A stretch of 64,000 bases of DNA from Coffea arabica (lineage: Eukaryota; Streptophyta; Magnoliopsida; Gentianales; Rubiaceae). The stretch lies in NCBI RefSeq assembly GCF_036785885.1, contig NC_092320.1, positions 12,401,557-12,465,556 of the forward strand. The letters are read 5' to 3'. Below, in pieces: positions 1 through 11,085 of this stretch. The stretch's first letter is position 1, and each line of letters starts with the position of its first letter. Position numbers and translations under genes: made by a program. The notes under the pieces are model-generated. The model was not told where the DNA came from, made no database searches, and saw nothing but the letters and a program-made list of their open reading frames with translations.

Positions 1-610
1 CTAAAGGAAATAGTGCACTTTTCGTGTTTAATATTAGAAAAGACGATTAAAAAAAAAGTTGAAAACAGGAAAATCAAGTAAATCTTAGTACTTATTATAG
101 GATGGATTTACGTTGACTAGAGAAGGATTAAGATGTATCTATTTTGTTATCAATCAAGGTAAACTTGTTCATGTTATTTCCACAAGAGAAATTCTAATGT
201 CACTATAATATTTGACAATGTCAAGACTCTATATGTCAAGGCTTGAGGTTACCCTGTCCTTTTTGAAGGATAAGCAGCCACAATAAGTTTTTAGATCTCC
301 ATAAGTTTTCCCTCTAAATTATCAAAGCAAATATGTCCACATTATTGAACAAAAGACCAATTGACAGAGAGTGACTCCCCTAGGCTGATGGAATGACAAA
401 TAAACACATTATTGAGTCTAAGATAAAGAGTAGTAATTTCCTTAGTTCCAGAGAATAACCAATAGTTGTTTTTGACTTCCTGAATTCAAATACATGAAAA
501 TTATTTTCCAAGAAACGACAATAATCAAAATTAGTCTGTGTATATGGATATAATCCATATGAATTCTCCACCGGAAAGAATAAACAAAAAATTGTCATAA
601 CTCATATCGA
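1..610. other. Intergenic, no gene recognised
   Basis: AT-rich non-coding DNA downstream of the minus-strand glycosyltransferase. The one small open frame on the minus strand here has no family resemblance. No RNA gene or clear repeat boundary was seen. Confidence 0.5.
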
Positions 611-1747
611 CTAAGGTATATGGTACAATTTAGATGGTTTCAGGTTCTTTGTAACATTGAAGTAATTCAATGTCCGAATCCACTTCTCTTGAGTCTTCAA
701 AAGGTGAACTGCAATAGTGTCCGGCCATAGCTCGCGAGTGCACCTTGTGGGAGGCTCGGGAAAGTTGTACATAGACCATTTAGCATTGTACCTATTTTTA
801 GCGCGATGACCATCTCTAAGCCACTCTCCAAAAACCTTATCTTCCGGCCCTTCAAGATGCTTCAATGGAATATCAGACTCCTTAATCCACTCTACAATAT
901 CCCAAGAAACCAAATACCCCATTCCAGACATGTACTGGACAAAAGGGTCCATACTTGGGCATGGAATAACATAACCATAGTACAGGTCTTCCCTAGGCAA
1001 CGGCCTCAAAGACTCAACCAAATTTTCTAACCTAAAATACGAATCATCATCAGCTTTCATCACATAATGGTATGGTGGAAATGGTCCATCTGTGTTGTTC
1101 AGCATCTCTGGTAAGCTTGAAAAATAGGTATAGGTCTTACCCTGGTTCATATTCTCTCTGCAGTTGAGGATGATTATATCGTTGTAACGCATAATTTCTA
1201 GTGCCACGAGAACCTTTTGATCTTCCTTTGTGAGGTTGCAGAATACAAATTTCACGTCGACTTTTGCATTCTGAGGTGATTGTATGCCGTAGACTAGCCG
1301 TAGGAAGTGTCTTTTGTGGTAGTGATCAGGAAGTGTTGGGATTCCTATCAGTATTCTAACGTCATCGGTGGATGATGAATTGGACGTGGAGGATGAATTA
1401 GCTGCAAGAAATTTTTCTTCGGATGAATAATGGGGTGCGCGTGAAAATGCACATCTACCAAATCTTAAAAAACTATCGAATCTAACTTCGTTTATTGATG
1501 CTAGAATACAAAGAAAAACTATGAAGAAGAAGGAAGTTATGATGAAACGCTGGCCATTTGACGATCTGCTTGGCTTCATCGTATCGGCATGAATGGTGGA
1601 CATGGAAAGGAGATGGTGGAGAGGTGAGGATGCAGAAATGGGCATTGGAAAATGGCTTTGAAGACAGTGATTTGCGAGAGGTTTCGTCAATGTAAAGCTT
1701 TGGGTTGGCAATGTCGTGCATTTCAGTTCACAATTTGGACTTTCCAT
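611..1747 (-). CDS. GT31-type beta-1,3-galactosyltransferase-like protein
   Basis: A type II Golgi glycosyltransferase of the Galactosyl_T (GT31) class, expected to move a hexose from a nucleotide sugar onto a glycan; the exact acceptor cannot be read from sequence. The frame is one uninterrupted exon of 378 codons. The first 56 residues have no membrane-protein character, so I prefer the Met at base 1579 (MKPSRSSNGQ), giving 322 aa. From that start, residues ~12-28 (FIITSFFFIVFLCILAS) form the signal anchor, then a Ser/Asn-rich stem, then the catalytic domain beginning VRILIGIPTLP. The metal-binding DxD motif is KADDDSYF (Asp 177-179). Several N-x-S/T sites suit a luminal domain. Neighbours are transposons and give no functional hint. 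Family call is fairly firm; substrate and start are inferred. Confidence 0.85.
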   Translation of the reverse strand: MESPNCELKCTTLPTQSFTLTKPLANHCLQSHFPMPISASSPLHHLLSMSTIHADTMKPSRSSNGQRFIITSFFFIVFLCILASINEVRFDSFLRFGRCAFSRAPHYSSEEKFLAANSSSTSNSSSTDDVRILIGIPTLPDHYHKRHFLRLVYGIQSPQNAKVDVKFVFCNLTKEDQKVLVALEIMRYNDIIILNCRENMNQGKTYTYFSSLPEMLNNTDGPFPPYHYVMKADDDSYFRLENLVESLRPLPREDLYYGYVIPCPSMDPFVQYMSGMGYLVSWDIVEWIKESDIPLKHLEGPEDKVFGEWLRDGHRAKNRYNAKWSMYNFPEPPTRCTRELWPDTIAVHLLKTQEKWIRTLNYFNVTKNLKPSKLYHIP

Positions 1748-3017
1748 CCTTGAAGGAAGGTGTATTAAAAAGAGAATTAAGAGAGTAAAAATACCATTTT
1801 GCCCAAACCATGAACACCTAACTAATAATTGATGGCGGGCTTTGTGATTTTAAACGTCAGATGGCCTGAAGAACTGACCTTTTTAACTCTATTCACTCAT
1901 CTTGAAATTAAATATGACGGTGGCTTCGCAACATAATGGTAAAGGACACACTTTTAGCTAGATGAAGATCCATAAACTCCCACAAGACAAGAGCAATTGG
2001 TTGGATTGATGGATTCTTATTACATTCATCTCGAATTACATATTGATTCTTTTGCTCAACATGCCTTTTATGTTTTAATAGTTCACATTATGTAACTTTT
2101 TTTTTTTTTTTTTTTAATGTTATGCAATTGATATACTTAATAGTGAAACACCGACTAAAATTTGGAACGGATAACGATTTTGATACATCATTTATGCATG
2201 GCTTCACAGAATTACTCAAAATCTTTAACATGACCGACATCTCGCTTATTATTGTTGACAGAGCATGCTTTCTTGCTTTGAGGGCTTTATGGTCTTTTCG
2301 AGAACAACGTACAGCCTTCCTATAGTATATATATGAAACATCGAGCTGGTCAATTAGAATGGTTATTCAATTCTATGCAGAAAGGCAGAAGAAGGGAGAG
2401 TGGAATTGAGCCTAACGTCAACTCCACTCTTTCCCGTGATCTGGTCAACAATTTATGATTAGGTATTTTAGCATGAACCCAATAGAGGAACCTCGAACAT
2501 GGCATACTTAGGGTTACCTCAATTTCTGCATGCTTAGTGTTAAAGCCATTGACTTGAGAAAAGACACTCACTACTTTTCTTCCGACCGATCCAAGATGTA
2601 TGGTGTACTAATACGCATCGGTGTTCACAATTCGAGTACTCATACTTCGTGGATCCAGGAAGAAGGCAATCATTTAAAAACCAGGCATATATTAAGCTGC
2701 CATGCATCTTTGTTTTGCTTTTAATGACAACTAGACTTGATTATGAACCCAATTTTTTCTTCTTTTTCTTTTTGATTGATACATATGTTGCTGATTGGCA
2801 GTTTAAAAATTTAAAACCCGATATAGAGAAGCACAGACAGAACGAGTTTCTATTGCTAAGTATCGAAAATTGATAGGGACTTTGAAGAAGACACGAGACG
2901 CCGGTGCCTAAACCCAGATGAACAAGGCAACCTGAAGTATCCTGACTGAAAAGATTTAGGAGGAGGCCTTTGAAGCAGAAGAACTCTAATTCTTGGAGTT
3001 TTAAGTATAAAAAACCA
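1748..3017. other. Intergenic, no gene recognised
   Basis: Contains a poly-T run near 2098-2116 and several short open frames with no recognisable family. This is the presumed promoter side of the minus-strand glycosyltransferase. Nothing else could be supported. Confidence 0.5.
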
Positions 3018-3026
3018 AATTTATAA

Positions 3027-3790
3027 GGGATAATTTCAGAAACCTCCTCTGATTGTAATTTAAAATGACAATTTTACCCTTAAATATTTTAATAAGATTC
3101 TCTTATTTGGTATGCTTATACTTAGAATGAGTTTTAAAATTATTTTTTCATTCTTATTCCTTTTTTTTTTTTTAATTTTTTTTTCGTCAATAAAACTATA
3201 GAACTACCATTATTAATTACCTCTAGGTTTCTATTATAACCAAATGTCGAACTAGTGATTTTTTTAACGAGTTAATTTTATATGTAATCCAATGTTTTTG
3301 CTGATCTTTGCTCTCTAATTTTTTGGTATTGAAATTAACAATAAATCAACAAGAAATGGCCCAAAAGCACTACTAAATTATGATAATCCCACTACTTCAA
3401 AATTTTATAAATCCTAAATGAATTATTTCAACATTTTCTTTTCTATCTTATAAATCTAAATCCATAATGAAATACCATAAAAATATCATATCATAGTAAT
3501 AAAATTATTATTATAGTTGTTTATCAAATAGTAGATATGGACATGAAAAATTTGGCACATTTTCCTTATAATGATACTATATAATCTTATAATTGTATAG
3601 GAAAATAAATTAACACTCATTCCATAAGGGTATTTTTGGGTATTCATTTAAAAAATTATCTAAGTCAATATTATTTTAAAATTTTGTTACTAAAACTATC
3701 AAATCAAGAGACGTAAGTGTAATTTTTTAAACTTTAGGGGAACTCAGTGAAATTATCAGAAACCTCAGGGGAAGTTTCTGAACTCATCCC
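3027..3790. mobile_element. Non-autonomous Mutator-like element (9-bp TSD)
   Basis: A 764-bp element. The left end GGGATAATTTCAGAAACCTC matches the inverted right end, which reads GGGATGAGTTCAGAAACTTC on the minus strand. Identical 9-bp direct repeats AATTTATAA abut both ends (3018-3026 and 3791-3799). Nine-base duplications are the hallmark of Mutator-like transposition. The interior is AT-rich and has no open frame that could be a transposase, so it would depend on enzymes supplied elsewhere. Confidence 0.85.
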
Positions 3791-3799
3791 AATTTATAA

Positions 3800-4736
3800 A
3801 TAAGAAAACTACTCGAAACTTAACCGAACGAAACCCCAATTGATTTCATGCAAATTTCTAGGTTTGGTTCGGTTCATTCTCATCAACAAAAACTTTTTCT
3901 GAAATTGGAGGCGTTAAATGGACGCTCTCTAATGGGCCCAAAAAATACCAGCTTTGAACTTTCTAAAGATCACAGCGCCGCCCGCCATGGCTGTTGCTTT
4001 CGGATTTTTAGTAAATTTTATTTTGTCTGCTAAAAACCCACAATCCTACTAAACTTCGGGTGCTTATGTCAATTTCATATCCTCCGGTAGACTTTCAAAA
4101 ATTAATTTTCGATTCAGGGAACGTACTTGGCAATCAAACCAAAATATTGGTAATTTAATGTAACTTAGGAGATCTTAAGAATTATATATGCGGTTTACAT
4201 CCGATAAACAGATTAGCTACAGAAATAGAGTAGTACTAATACATTAGCACTTCCAAGTTCCAAATTACTTCTCGGATAATGGGGGATTGATAAACCAAAT
4301 AATATGAAATAGAAATCATAATTTATGTCTAACACATTTTAGAGCAAAAGTAACTATCTCAATACATTTGAGTTCAGTGACGTCATAAAGCACTTGACCA
4401 AATCCCTAAACATCACAAGTGGGACGGGGAGAATCCGCCCCTTCAATTGATCCCAAGTACTTATAAGTTTCAATCTGACGGAAAACTGCAATTCAAACAG
4501 GCCTTAGTTAATAAGCCGTACAAGTTTTTTACGCAATTTCTTTTCGAGTACTCATCAGTTTGTCTCCTCAAATCTAAAAAAGTAGTAATTCGTAGCTTTC
4601 ATCGTCAGCCCCGAATTCCATAGCGCAAAAGCTAAAACTTGGAAGCAAGTCTTTTAATTAACTTGTTGTAATAGCAAATCGCTGCGATTAAGTAACTGGA
4701 TTCAAGCACGTTGCCCCGCCGTCTATTTTTGCTTAT
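3800..4736. other. Intergenic, no gene recognised
   Basis: Unremarkable non-coding sequence between two transposons; only short frames without recognisable domains. Confidence 0.5.
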
Positions 4737-4744
4737 GTTGACGG

Positions 4745-5575
4745 CAGGGGCGGATTTAAAGAGGGCACTAGGGGCACGGCTCCGTTGTCCCCCTTAAATT
4801 CCTATAATACATCTATAATTTTGATATAATTTTAAAAGTGTTTTCAGAATTTTTTTTTAAAAAAATATGAAAGAATGGGTCACAAAATTTATATTATTCA
4901 CTTTCTTTCTCTAGTCCCTATTTTCCCTCCAACAGAGCCAAGTACCAGTTATATCGGTCATTCCTTTTGATCCCCACTCCCTAAGTTCCCTTTACTCCTA
5001 TAGTCCTCTATTTTCCTTCACAACCGGCTTTTCTTTTTCTACACTTAAGTCAACTACTCTTTCTTTATTTACTTCCTTTGTCCCCACTCCCCAATTTCCC
5101 TTTCCTCCTCTGACTCTCGGTCGTCCCTACTCTCCAACATACATATAAGAGCCACTTTTTCTTCCACAACCAAAGCTTGTTACTCTTTCTGTTGATCATT
5201 TCATCCGATTTAGAGTTTGCACCAGAATCAATTGATCTTCTAGGACTTGGGTCCGCTACATTTTGCAGCTCTTTTCACCAACTTTAGGAGATCATTAAAA
5301 TCAGGTTCTAAACAATTATTTCTTATTATTATTATTTTAAATTTGTTTGCAAATATATTTCTAGAGTATGAGACTATTACTGTTTTAAAAAAATTTGAAA
5401 ATTGATTAGTTAATGTAATAACAAATAAATGGGTTATTTGATAAATATTTTAACTTGTGAAATGGTGATTTTATGTATGAGACTTTTTTTTTTGCTCAAA
5501 AAATTAGAAAAAGAGTAGATAAAAAATTTTAATATTATTTTTACACCCACTAATTTTTTTCTGGCTCCGCCCCTA
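4745..5575. mobile_element. Non-autonomous hAT-like element (8-bp TSD)
   Basis: An 831-bp element. The left end CAGGGGCGGATTTAAAG pairs with the right end CTGGCTCCGCCCCTA (inverted TAGGGGCGGAGCCAG). Identical 8-bp direct repeats GTTGACGG flank it at 4737-4744 and 5576-5583. Eight-base duplications and short terminal repeats of this type fit the hAT superfamily. The left interior reads like a gag-free, C/T-rich spacer and there is no transposase frame. Confidence 0.8.
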
Positions 5576-5739
5576 GTTGACGGGTTCTCTTCTGTGGATG
5601 GGATTTGGAGGTTTGATCAACACAAAATGCTTTTCATGACCCCAGAAACTAGTCCTAATAAACACTAATGAGTGCGTATTCAGTTCTGTTTTAATTTTAA
5701 GTTGGTTGTGCTAGATTAAGTTGATGATAATAATATATA

Positions 5740-6874
5740 GGGAAAATCGTCTAAAACGTCCCTCACATTTTGTAAAATAACTTTTTTCGTCCCTCACTTT
5801 TAAAAGTGTAATTTTATATCCCTTACATATTCACATCGGACAAATTTAGTCCCTAACTAGGTTTCCGATCATTTTTTGGCCGGAATCCATCATGTGCAAG
5901 GCACGTGATCATTTTTTAAGGGTAAATTTGTCAAATTATGTTTTACATAATTTGATCTATAGTCCTCCATATTTTATAAAATAAATTTTTTCGTCCCTCA
6001 CATTTTATAAAATGATTTTTTTCATCCATCACATTTCACAAAATAAATTTCTCCATTTCTCACATTTCAAAAAATGAATTTTTCATTTCTCACTAACTAT
6101 GTGTGTGAATACATTTTTTTTTAAATACATGTATATGTTTATTTGATTTTGCTTAATAATAATAGCATAAACACATGTATGTAATTGGGCCCAACTTGTG
6201 GGCTATCTTCTCTTTTTGTATGATTATGACTAATATTTACTAATAGAACCTTAATTTGCATATTCTTATTGTATTTTGACTGAAAATAGCTTTATTGGCC
6301 AACTTGACAATGAATGCAAGATTATTTACTAGCTAATACCAGATGAAATCAAATGATCACGTATAATATATGGTATTCGTATTGTTAAGTGAAATCAAAT
6401 AGACACATACATATATTTATGCTATTCGTATTATTGAGCAAAATCAAATAGACATATACATGTGTTTAAACAAAATGTATTCACACATTTTTTTTTAGGG
6501 TTTCCCTCACATACATAATTAGTGAGGGATGAAAATATTCATTTTTTGAAATATAAGGGATGGAGAAATTCATTTTGTGAAATGTGAGAGATGAAAAAAT
6601 CATTTTATAAAATATGAGGGTCGAAAAAATTTGTTTTATAAAATGTGGAGGACTATAGATCAGATTATGTAAAATATAATTTGACAAATTTACCCTTAAA
6701 AATGATCACGTGCCTTGCACGTGATGGATTCCGGCCAAAAAATGATCGGAAATCTAGTTAGGGACTAAATTTGACCGATGTGAATATGTAAAGGACATAA
6801 AATTACACTTTTAAAAGTGAGGGACGAAAAAAGTCATTTTATAAAATGTGAGGGACGTTTTGGACGATTTTCCC
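5740..6874. mobile_element. Non-autonomous Mutator-like element with long terminal inverted repeats
   Basis: A 1135-bp element starting GGGAAAATCGTCTAAAACGT and ending with the inverse, ACGTTTTGGACGATTTTCCC-like sequence. The inverted arms run for roughly 380-400 bp each, and both contain the same ACGTGATCATTTTT and GTCCCTAACTAG-type blocks. Identical 9-bp direct repeats TAATATATA flank it (5731-5739 and 6875-6883). The centre is simple AT-rich DNA without a transposase. Confidence 0.9.
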
Positions 6875-6883
6875 TAATATATA

Positions 6884-8115
6884 TGTTCCAATGAGAATAT
6901 ATATATCTATACTTTTTGGAACTTTTAACCCTTTTGTGTATACTGTTGCTTTAGCAAATCACAAGAAAGGTTCTTTTTTCTTCTTTTTTCCAATGGAAAA
7001 GTAAACCCAGATGGTCCCTTCCCTTGACAGAATCTTTTCTTTTTTTGACGCCAGGTTTGTTTGAATATTTCGCTTGTATCATAAATAGATTTTTCAATTT
7101 ACCTTTTTATATTCTCAATCACCTTTTTATTTTACATACATCACATCACAAAAAATATTACAGTAATTATTCCAAATAATATTTCAAACAGATCGTGTTA
7201 AAGAAATTAAGGAATGTGTGAAGAATTAAATTCTATGCAAATTATTTATGGATGTGGGATGTTTTGCTCCCCCCCCCCCCTGGATCACCAGAGTCACTAA
7301 CATAAAATTTTTCTAAGAAAAAGGAGAAAAGAATAAAAGAAAAAAAAATTGGCAGATGTGGAAATTGTTAAATTATAGAAATATAATTCGTGCATGTCAA
7401 GCTTCCCCCAGTTAGCGTGTGATGACGAATTGATTTTCAGCCATAACTGCTGGAACTGTGGAATTAATACCGAATATTTAAGGACAGATCATCTAATTGT
7501 TAAAACCGGCTCCCTGCCAGGTCCATGCCTTCTAAACATTTTTACACTTTTAGAGAACAAAATCAGTGAAAATTCTGAAAATTTGACTTGACTAAGCCCT
7601 TTACAACTCATCATTTTTTTTAATGTATATACATATATCTATATATATATATTTGTTTTTTTTTTTTTTGCATCTCCCTTTACAACTCATCTCACATTAA
7701 TATATTTCGAAGAAACTGCCAAAATTAGTAAAAAAAAATGCAGCCAATAATAACAACGCCCATGTTCACCATGTGATGATTACCTATCCTAAACTACAAG
7801 AAGTAAAATTGTTCACTTCAATAGACTCCATGAATTTGAAGGAATGGATAAAACTTATCTCAATGTAATGTCACGCAGACAATTTTTACTACAGCAACAC
7901 TAAGCCATGAATTTTGATCAAGTAGTAATGAAGAATTGATCAACCTATGACCAGAGCCGTTATTCTCACTCGCCAATAGACACAATAGTTGTCATGGAGC
8001 TAACGCGGTATTACTTTTCCCCACGCTTCTTCATGTCTGCCTACCCAGCAATTTCTTATCTTCCTTCGTACTACAATTCACTCTCACAAATTCCTTCCCT
8101 CTTCTCTATGTACGT
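6884..8115. other. Intergenic with a small MITE and a C homopolymer
   Basis: Gene-free apart from the MITE listed at 7052-7190 and a run of ten C near 7270. No other supported feature. Confidence 0.45.
7052..7190 (-). mobile_element. MITE copy, GTTTGGATTG family
   Basis: Carries the block ACATACATCACATCACA followed by ACAGTAATTATTCC. It occurs inverted as GATGTGATGTATGTGAGATAA in the copy at 60107-60262 and in related form at 42660, 13356 and 14291. The outer ends (GTTTGTTTGAATATT and AATATTTCAAACAG) form short inverted repeats. Boundaries are approximate and no clean target duplication was found. Confidence 0.55.

Positions 8116-8150
<35 letters not shown>
8116..8150. repeat. (TA)n microsatellite upstream of the DUF761 gene
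   Basis: A perfect TA run about 180-200 bp before the start codon at 8324. It could supply the TATA element for that gene and is likely to vary in length between individuals. Confidence 0.7.
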
Positions 8151-8152
<2 letters not shown>

Positions 8153-8323
8153 TGCTTGGTACTTCAATCTAAGACCCCACTCATTCTACAAATATCAGCC
8201 GGCAGAACAAGTTGAAGAACTTCATCGAGCTTCAAGACCCCACTAGCTGGATAGTTTAATCTTCTATCTCTATCTGCTTCAACAGTTGCATCACATCCAT
8301 TTTTATTCTTTCAATTATTAAGC

Positions 8324-8701
8324 ATGAGCCAAGAAAAGTGGTCCCTGTTAGGCCGCCTAAGGGGGGCAGTGAAGAAGATCAGATTCTTGTTGAATTTCAA
8401 TGTTAACAGATGGAAACTTGCTTCAATCATCGGTGCTTCACCGGTCAAAAGGCGGTTGAGCTTCAATGATCGGCCTGGCTTGAGGGCGTGTATTGATCAT
8501 GATTCAGATTCTATTGATTCAGGCTCGGCTAGAGGAAGATCCCTTCAGAGAACTATTAGCTGTCCATCTGATGAAGACGATATTGACAAGAGAGCTGAGA
8601 TGTTTATTGCCAACTTTTACCGGCAGCTTAAGATAGAAAGACAGATTTCCCTGGAGCTACGTTATGCTAGGGCTGACAGCTTTGATTCAGCATCTCCATG
8701 A
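8324..8701 (+). CDS. DUF761 domain protein (cotton fibre protein-like)
   Basis: A single-exon frame of 125 aa. The diagnostic part is the C-terminal DUF761 signature at residues ~87-104, IDKRAEMFIANFYRQLKIER, a short helix-rich motif found in many plant proteins of unknown biochemical role. The N-terminus (WSLLGRLRGAVKKIRFLL) is basic and amphipathic, followed by an SPVKRRLSF segment and a Ser/Asp-rich middle that looks disordered and phosphorylatable. No signal peptide or transmembrane segment is visible. Length suits the short members of the family. The (TA)n tract upstream may hold the promoter. No function should be assigned beyond the domain. Confidence 0.85.
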   Translation: MSQEKWSLLGRLRGAVKKIRFLLNFNVNRWKLASIIGASPVKRRLSFNDRPGLRACIDHDSDSIDSGSARGRSLQRTISCPSDEDDIDKRAEMFIANFYRQLKIERQISLELRYARADSFDSASP

Positions 8702-9969
8702 TAAGGAGGTTTAAGGGTTTGATTCTTTTGCTGCTGAATGTATAGAAGAAAGATTCTTGTTTATATGCCCTTCAATTTGATGAAAAAGGGGTATGGAATT
8801 TCGATTGATCTTCATTCTTCAGTGCAGACTACAGAGCAGTATTCTGAAATGGAGGATAATGTACAAAGTTTTGGCTGCTTAAATTGATCTTGGTCGATCA
8901 AAGTTAAGTTCTTGTTTAATGGAGTCTTGAGTTTTAGGGAAGGATCTCCATTGCAGGTCAAGGAATTCATGGAAGTCATACGAAGAACACCATTTTGGTA
9001 TCTCATGGTTTTCTGGCAGTATATTTTCGGTTTAATTTTTTTCCGGTGTGGATATTTTGTACATTTGATGTAGGTTTTGATTCCTTCTTTTGTTTTTCAA
9101 TAATTGTTCCCCATCATTGCATAAGGGAAAACAGAAGGCAAAAAAAATTGAGTTTTGGGTTTGTAATATACACTACTATTAGTTATATATAGACAATATG
9201 GCTTGTTGTGAGTATTAATTTTTTTGGGTGATTGAATGTACGACTGTTGAGGCCTCCAAAACGTTGTGGTCCGGAATTGAATCCAGCTGCAAGAATCCAG
9301 TTTGAAAGAGTTGCCATATGCTGAATATGTCTTGACCATTGATTTATGCTTTTATCAAAATTGCTTTGCAAAATTGTCCTGTCACCTGCTGTGTGAGACA
9401 TTAATAGCAAGAACCTGATGGAGGATGGTCCTGAAATCTGCCTCACAAAAGAAAAAAGAAAAGAAAATAAACGGTGTGGGGCTGAGTTAAAAGCTACACC
9501 TAGCAAGCAGCAAGAATCAGAAAAAATACACACCAGACTGTGTCTACTGCAAATGAGGATGATCTTAAATTTTGGCTGTAATTTTCAAGGACCGAGCTTG
9601 TCCAAGCCCTTATTTTCCACCGTTTAAATGATTCGAAACAGAAAAATCCCCATACAATCTCCTTTAGATTTATCTTTAATCCACATTTTCGCACTAAGGA
9701 ATATCTTCAGTTGATGAAGGTCACAAATGTGACCTAATTGACTGATTGCAGGCTCTTTGTAAGTTCAATCCGTAAAGTATTACTGCAACAAACATACGGT
9801 AATTTCAAAATGTTGAACATAATCACAAAAACAGAATCGTTGAAATTCTAGTGCAAGAACTTGAATCAGAAATAAAAAAAGAGTGCATGAACTATTCGCA
9901 CTACTCCTATGGGCATCATTAAATCTGGAAAAGCATTTCTTCGGTGTTAATAAGGTCCAGATATTTGTC
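8702..9969. other. Downstream of the DUF761 gene, no further gene
   Basis: The first few hundred bases are probably 3' untranslated region. The rest holds overlapping short frames on both strands with no recognisable domain. Confidence 0.45.
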
Positions 9970-9982
9970 GAGTCATTCATTT

Positions 9983-10149
9983 TTTTTTTTTTGTCTACTG
10001 GGGGTATTCCAGTTATTTCTGACCAGACTAATCTCCCAGGCTGGAAGAGCCCGCCCCAAGGATTCCAGCATGTTACGAGGAGAATCGAACACTGGACCTT
10101 GCTCCTGAAGAGGAGACAACAGGACCGGCCGAGCTAACCCCCGGGGGCT
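9983..10149 (-). mobile_element. Au-type SINE, reverse orientation
   Basis: The poly-T at the left end is the reversed A tail. It is followed by GTCTACTGGGGGTATTCC, the 3' end shared (inverted) with the SINE at 33942-34137, where it reads AAATACCCACTGTCGAC. A degenerate box B (GTTCGATTCTC on the minus strand) lies near 10080. Direct repeats GAGTCATTCATT flank it at 9970-9982 (overlapping the T run) and 10150-10161. Confidence 0.8.
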
Positions 10150-10161
10150 GAGTCATTCATT

Positions 10162-10865
10162 CAAACAGGAAAAATTATAGCAATGGTTTGTGGAGAAATT
10201 GTCACAACTTTCAGCTGACGAACATCCTCATAAGATGGGCCAACTTGGCAGATCCGTCCTCGCCTCGCCCACTCTCTCTACCCATCCTCCACGAAATATT
10301 CTCTATTGGATCTTCCAATGACAATCTAAGCCAGAAAACCTTTCAAATGTATTTCCGAGGCCGATAGACGCAATTAACCCAGCCACTAATGGGCCAAGCC
10401 CTTCACCAAACTGGTGAAGCGGGGCCTATGATCCAACACTTAATATAAAATTATTTCTTATATTTATTTGATTGTAATAAGGCTAGAACTTGAACTCCGC
10501 TAGACTTGGGTTTTAAAATTTGACCTTGAGTTGACTTTAATGCTAGGTGTTAGATCGAATTCGAATCTAGTAAAATTGAGCCAAACTCGATGAGATTATG
10601 CCCAAACTCGATTTGACTCGCCTTATTTGTACCCTAAATATAGACATAGGTGTAAGCTCCTAATCTAGTTTACTACTCTCTATTTAACTTGTATCAAAAA
10701 AAAAAAAAAAAAGGAAAAAGAAGAACACACCTCAAAGTCAAGTTGAAGCCATCTAGGTAAATCCTAATTCACTTGTGTAAAGAGTTAAGAACTGACATTG
10801 GCTTTTCAGTATCTTTGAACAAGTTAACAAATCATTTTAATAACGTTTTGCTCGTTGTAAGTTAT
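10162..10865. other. Intergenic, no gene recognised
   Basis: Contains a segment around 10490-10640 with repeated ACTCGA/TTCGAATC words that looks like old repeat DNA, and a poly-A run near 10697. No boundaries could be fixed. Confidence 0.4.
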
Positions 10866-11085
10866 GGCCTTGTTTGGCAAGTAAAGTTTTTGCACAAGCT
10901 TGTTTGCTACAAGTTTTTTAACAACTTTAATTACAGTAATTTTAAAAAAAATTTCAAAGTTTTTAAACTATATATTTCAAAATATCCAAAAATTTACAAG
11001 CTTAAAAAAAAATTTTCTACAACTTTTACAATAAGTTACCGTAAAATTTTACACAAACACTTACAAAACTCACTTGCCAAATGAA
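10866..11085. mobile_element. Possible MITE with GTTTGGCAAGT ends
   Basis: The left end GGCCTTGTTTGGCAAGTAAAG and the right end AACTCACTTGCCAAATGAAA are roughly inverted copies around an AT-rich centre. No clear target duplication, so class is uncertain. Confidence 0.5.
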
